21,244 nt of DNA from NCBI GenBank assembly GCA_028869495.1, contig JAGWRY010000371.1:1-21244 (forward strand). Direction: 5' to 3'. The notes beneath the pieces are model-generated. The model was not told where the DNA came from and did not search any database. It was given only the letters and a program-made list of their open reading frames with translations. Each line of letters starts with the position of its first letter. The stretch's first letter is position 1. The DNA comes from Elusimicrobiota bacterium. Lineage in GTDB: Bacteria > Elusimicrobiota > Elusimicrobia > UBA1565 > UBA9628. The translations under genes were made by a program, and so were the position numbers. Shown one piece after another: positions 18,821-21,244 of the stretch.

Positions 18821-21244
18821 TCAGGCGATCAGGGAGGTCAGGCTCTTGACCGCCTCGTCCCAGTCTCCGTCGGCGGCGCCGCCCTGCGCGAAGTCGGCGC
18901 GCCCGCCGGCCGAGCCGCCGCGCGCGGCGGCGAAGGCCTTGGCGATCCGGGCCGCGTCCACGCCCTTGGCGGCGAGGTCCGGGGTCGCGGCGAGGACGAA
19001 GCTCAGGCGCCCGGCGCCGGGCGCGGCCAGGAAGACCAGCCCCGAGCCGACCTCGCCCTTCAGCTTGTCGGACAGCCCGCGCAGGCTCTTCGGGTCGGCG
19101 CCGTCGAGGCGCTGGACGCAAATCTTCACGCCGTTGACCTCCAGCACGGTCTTGCCCGCTTCGGCGCGCGCGGCGAGCGTCTGCGCGTTGAGCTGGGCCA
19201 GGCGCGACTCCAGCTGCTTGAGCCCGTCCTGCGGCGAGAGCTTTCCGCCCAAGGCCTGGATCCGGGCGGCGAGATCGCGGCGCTTGGCCTCGGCCTCGGC
19301 GGCGGCCTTCTTCTCGGCGGCCTTGAGCTCGGCGGCGTGCTCCTCGACCGCCCGGCCGGCCAGCGCCTCGAGGCGGCGCACGCCGGCGGCGGCCGACGAC
19401 TCCTTGACGATCTTGAAGGCGAGGACGTCGGCGGTGTTGGACACGTGCGTGCCGCCGCAGAGCTCCAGGCTGAAGCGGTCCTTCGGGTCGGCCCAGCCCT
19501 TCGCGCCGACGAGCAGGAAGCGCGGGGCCGGCCCGTAGTCCTCGCCGAGGAGGGTCGTCGCGCCGAACTCGGCCACCTTCGCGACCGGGTGGACCTTCGG
19601 GGTCACCGGGTGCGCGGCCTTGATCTCCGCGTTGACCAGGCGCTCGACCTCGGCGATCTCGGCCGGGGTCATCGCCTTCGGGTGCGTGAAGTCGAAGCGC
19701 AGCTTGTCGGGGCCGACGTAGGAGCCGGCCTGGCGGACGTGGGGCCCGAGCACGCGCTTGAGCGCCTCGTTCATCAGGTGGGTCGCCGTGTGGTGCGGCA
19801 TGATCCGCGCGCGGCGCTCGGCGTCCACGCGCGCGACCAGCTCGGTGCCGACCAGCAGGCGCACGCCGCCCTCCAGCAGGTGCACGAACACGCCGGCCTG
19901 CTTCTGCGTGTCGGCCACGCGCGCCAGCACGCGCGAGCCGTCGGCCGCGAGCAGGTCGCCGGTGTCGCCGACCTGGCCGCCGCCCTCCGCGTAGAACGGC
20001 GTGCGGTCGAGGACCGCCAGGCCGGGCGCCGAGGCGACGACCGTCGCGCGGCACTCGAGGGCGTCGTAGCCGGCGAAGTCGGTCTTCGGCGCGGCCGAGG
20101 CGACCGCGAAGAGGTCCGTCTCGCCGGAGCCCTTCCAGGACGCGCGCGCGGTGTCCGCGGCCTTGGCCTGGGCGTCCTTGAAGCCGGGCTCGTCGACGGC
20201 GACGCCGGCCTGCGCGCAGATCTCCTTCGTGAGCTCCAGCGGGAAGCCGAAGGTCTCGTAGAGGCGGAAGGCCTGCGCGCCGGGGAGGTTCGGGCCGGTC
20301 TTCTCCAGCAGCTTGCGCAGCTCGCCCGAGCCTTCGCGCAGGGTCTCGCGGAACTTGGCCTCCTCGGTCCTCATCACGGTGCGGACCTGCTCGACGGCGG
20401 ACTTCAGCTCCGGGTAGCCGGGCGCGAAGATCTCGACGGTCGCGGGGACCAGCTCGTGCAGGAACGGCTCGTCGCGGCCCATCAGCTGGCCGTAGCGCGC
20501 GGCGCGGCGCACCAGCCGGCGCAGGACGTAGCCGCGCTCGACGTTCGACGGGACGATGCCCTCGGCCATCAGCATCGTCGCCGCGCGGCTGTGGTCGGCG
20601 ATCACGCGGAAGCCCAGCGCGTTCTTCGGGTCCCCCGGGTCGGCGTTCAGCAGCGCGGCGGCCTTCGCGACGATCGGGGAGAACAGGTCGGTCTCGAACG
20701 GGGACTTCCGGCCCTGCGCCACGAAGGCCAGGCGCTCGAGGCCCATGCCGGTGTCGATGCAGGGCCGCGCCAAGGGCGCGAGCGAGCCGTCGGCCTGGCG
20801 GTCGAAGCCGGTGAAGACCAGGTTCCAGATCTCGAGGTAGCGGTCGCCGTCGCCGCCGACGACGTCCTCGGGGCCGGAGCCGAACCCGGGGCCGAGGTCG
20901 AAGTAGATCTCGGAGCAGGGGCCGCAGGGGCCGGTCGGGCCCATGTTCCAGAAGTTGGTGTCCTCGCCGAGCTTGACCGCGGGGTTCGGGCAGCCGACCT
21001 TCTTCCAGAGCGCGACGGCCTCGGCGTCGTCCTCGAAGACGGTCGGGTGCAGGCGCTTCGGGTCGAGGCCGACCTCCCGCGTCAGGTACTCCCAGGCCCA
21101 GGCGACGGCCTCATCCTTGAAGTAGTCGCCGAAGGAGAAGTTGCCGAGCATCTCGAAGAAGGTCAGGTGGCGCAGCGTGGTCCCGACGCGCTCGATGTCG
21201 GTCGTGCGGAAGCACTTCTGCGCGGAGGTCGCGCGCGACAGGTC
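18821..21244 (-). CDS. alaS: Alanyl-tRNA synthetase (5' end outside window)
   Basis: 807 residues are visible; the frame stays open to the window edge (reading DLSRATSAQKCFRTTDIERV), so the N-terminus lies beyond 21244. The enzyme charges tRNA-Ala. Class II core segments RHLTFFEMLGNFSFGDYFK and DTGMGLERL are present. The editing domain has MPHHTATHLMNEAL and the zinc-binding CGGTHVSNT, so hydrolysis of mischarged Ser/Gly-tRNA should be intact. The C-terminal part has the coiled linker (AAELKAAEKKAAAEAEAKRR) and a C-Ala-type domain with GGSAGGRADFAQGGA near the end. Length fits the family once the missing start (roughly 40 residues) is added. The downstream 86-aa gene probably shares its transcript. 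Confidence 0.97.
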   Translation of the reverse strand, partial: DLSRATSAQKCFRTTDIERVGTTLRHLTFFEMLGNFSFGDYFKDEAVAWAWEYLTREVGLDPKRLHPTVFEDDAEAVALWKKVGCPNPAVKLGEDTNFWNMGPTGPCGPCSEIYFDLGPGFGSGPEDVVGGDGDRYLEIWNLVFTGFDRQADGSLAPLARPCIDTGMGLERLAFVAQGRKSPFETDLFSPIVAKAAALLNADPGDPKNALGFRVIADHSRAATMLMAEGIVPSNVERGYVLRRLVRRAARYGQLMGRDEPFLHELVPATVEIFAPGYPELKSAVEQVRTVMRTEEAKFRETLREGSGELRKLLEKTGPNLPGAQAFRLYETFGFPLELTKEICAQAGVAVDEPGFKDAQAKAADTARASWKGSGETDLFAVASAAPKTDFAGYDALECRATVVASAPGLAVLDRTPFYAEGGGQVGDTGDLLAADGSRVLARVADTQKQAGVFVHLLEGGVRLLVGTELVARVDAERRARIMPHHTATHLMNEALKRVLGPHVRQAGSYVGPDKLRFDFTHPKAMTPAEIAEVERLVNAEIKAAHPVTPKVHPVAKVAEFGATTLLGEDYGPAPRFLLVGAKGWADPKDRFSLELCGGTHVSNTADVLAFKIVKESSAAAGVRRLEALAGRAVEEHAAELKAAEKKAAAEAEAKRRDLAARIQALGGKLSPQDGLKQLESRLAQLNAQTLAARAEAGKTVLEVNGVKICVQRLDGADPKSLRGLSDKLKGEVGSGLVFLAAPGAGRLSFVLAATPDLAAKGVDAARIAKAFAAARGGSAGGRADFAQGGAADGDWDEAVKSLTSLIA

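Noticed and set aside
18804..20054. Minus-strand frame upstream of the 86-aa gene, overlapping alaS
   Set aside because: It is an alternative frame within alaS, rich in R, G and A; alaS is certain from its motifs.
1..21244. CRISPR arrays, rRNA genes, riboswitches, insertion sequences
   Set aside because: No regularly spaced repeats, rRNA segments, recognisable aptamer or transposase gene was seen.

Overview
The window joins two kinds of DNA from a GC-rich, Gram-negative-type (diderm) bacterium. An outer-membrane barrel of the PorV/UPF0164 kind, a cargo protein with a YPNPF-type C-terminal domain, tRNA genes without encoded CCA and the general gene style would fit Elusimicrobiota or a related lineage. 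That placement is inference from style and no marker-gene comparison was possible.

Left part (1 to about 13,285): what looks like the right-hand part of an integrative, conjugation-type element. It opens with the 3' part of a large extracellular protein (beta-propeller-like N-terminus, three fibronectin-III-like modules, YPNPF C-terminal domain) that is translationally coupled to a PorV-like barrel fused to a helical/TPR-like C-terminus. Fourteen bases later a type IV secretion (T4SS) gene set begins: VirB2/TrbC-type pilin, single-stranded DNA-binding protein, VirB3/TraL, VirB4/TraC ATPase, VirB5/TrbJ, VirB6/TrbL, VirB8/TraE, a bitopic protein with a proline-rich linker, a small unknown protein, and a VirB10 C-terminal-domain protein. 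It closes with a small helix-turn-helix (excisionase-like) gene and a complete tyrosine recombinase. Most junctions overlap or are a few bases long (TGATG, TTGA, GTGA, ATGA), so positions 1-11,568 could be one transcript. No relaxase, coupling protein (VirD4) or VirB11 is visible; they may lie left of the window.

Junction (13,003-13,367): the recombinase is followed by about 280 bp of non-coding DNA with four copies of the hexamer TCTCGA/TCGAGA, a strong intrinsic terminator, and the 3' end of a tRNA-Tyr(GTA) gene that points into the element. This is the classic geometry for integration into a tRNA 3' end.

Right part (13,368-21,244): ordinary chromosomal genes. They are a small hypothetical gene; a three-gene leucine-degradation operon (methylcrotonoyl-CoA carboxylase beta subunit, methylglutaconyl-CoA hydratase, HMG-CoA lyase) without a biotin carboxylase gene beside it; tRNA-Arg(CCG) with a duplicated 3' end; a stand-alone response-regulator receiver; a membrane-anchored Ala/Pro-rich protein with a very good sigma-70 promoter placed so that its mRNA may be leaderless; and, on the minus strand, alaS (5' end outside the window) followed by a small conserved-looking gene.

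The most unusual features are the PorV-like/YPNPF pair at the head of a T4SS operon, the SSB gene inside it, the apparently divided VirB10 architecture, and the motif array in the attachment region.
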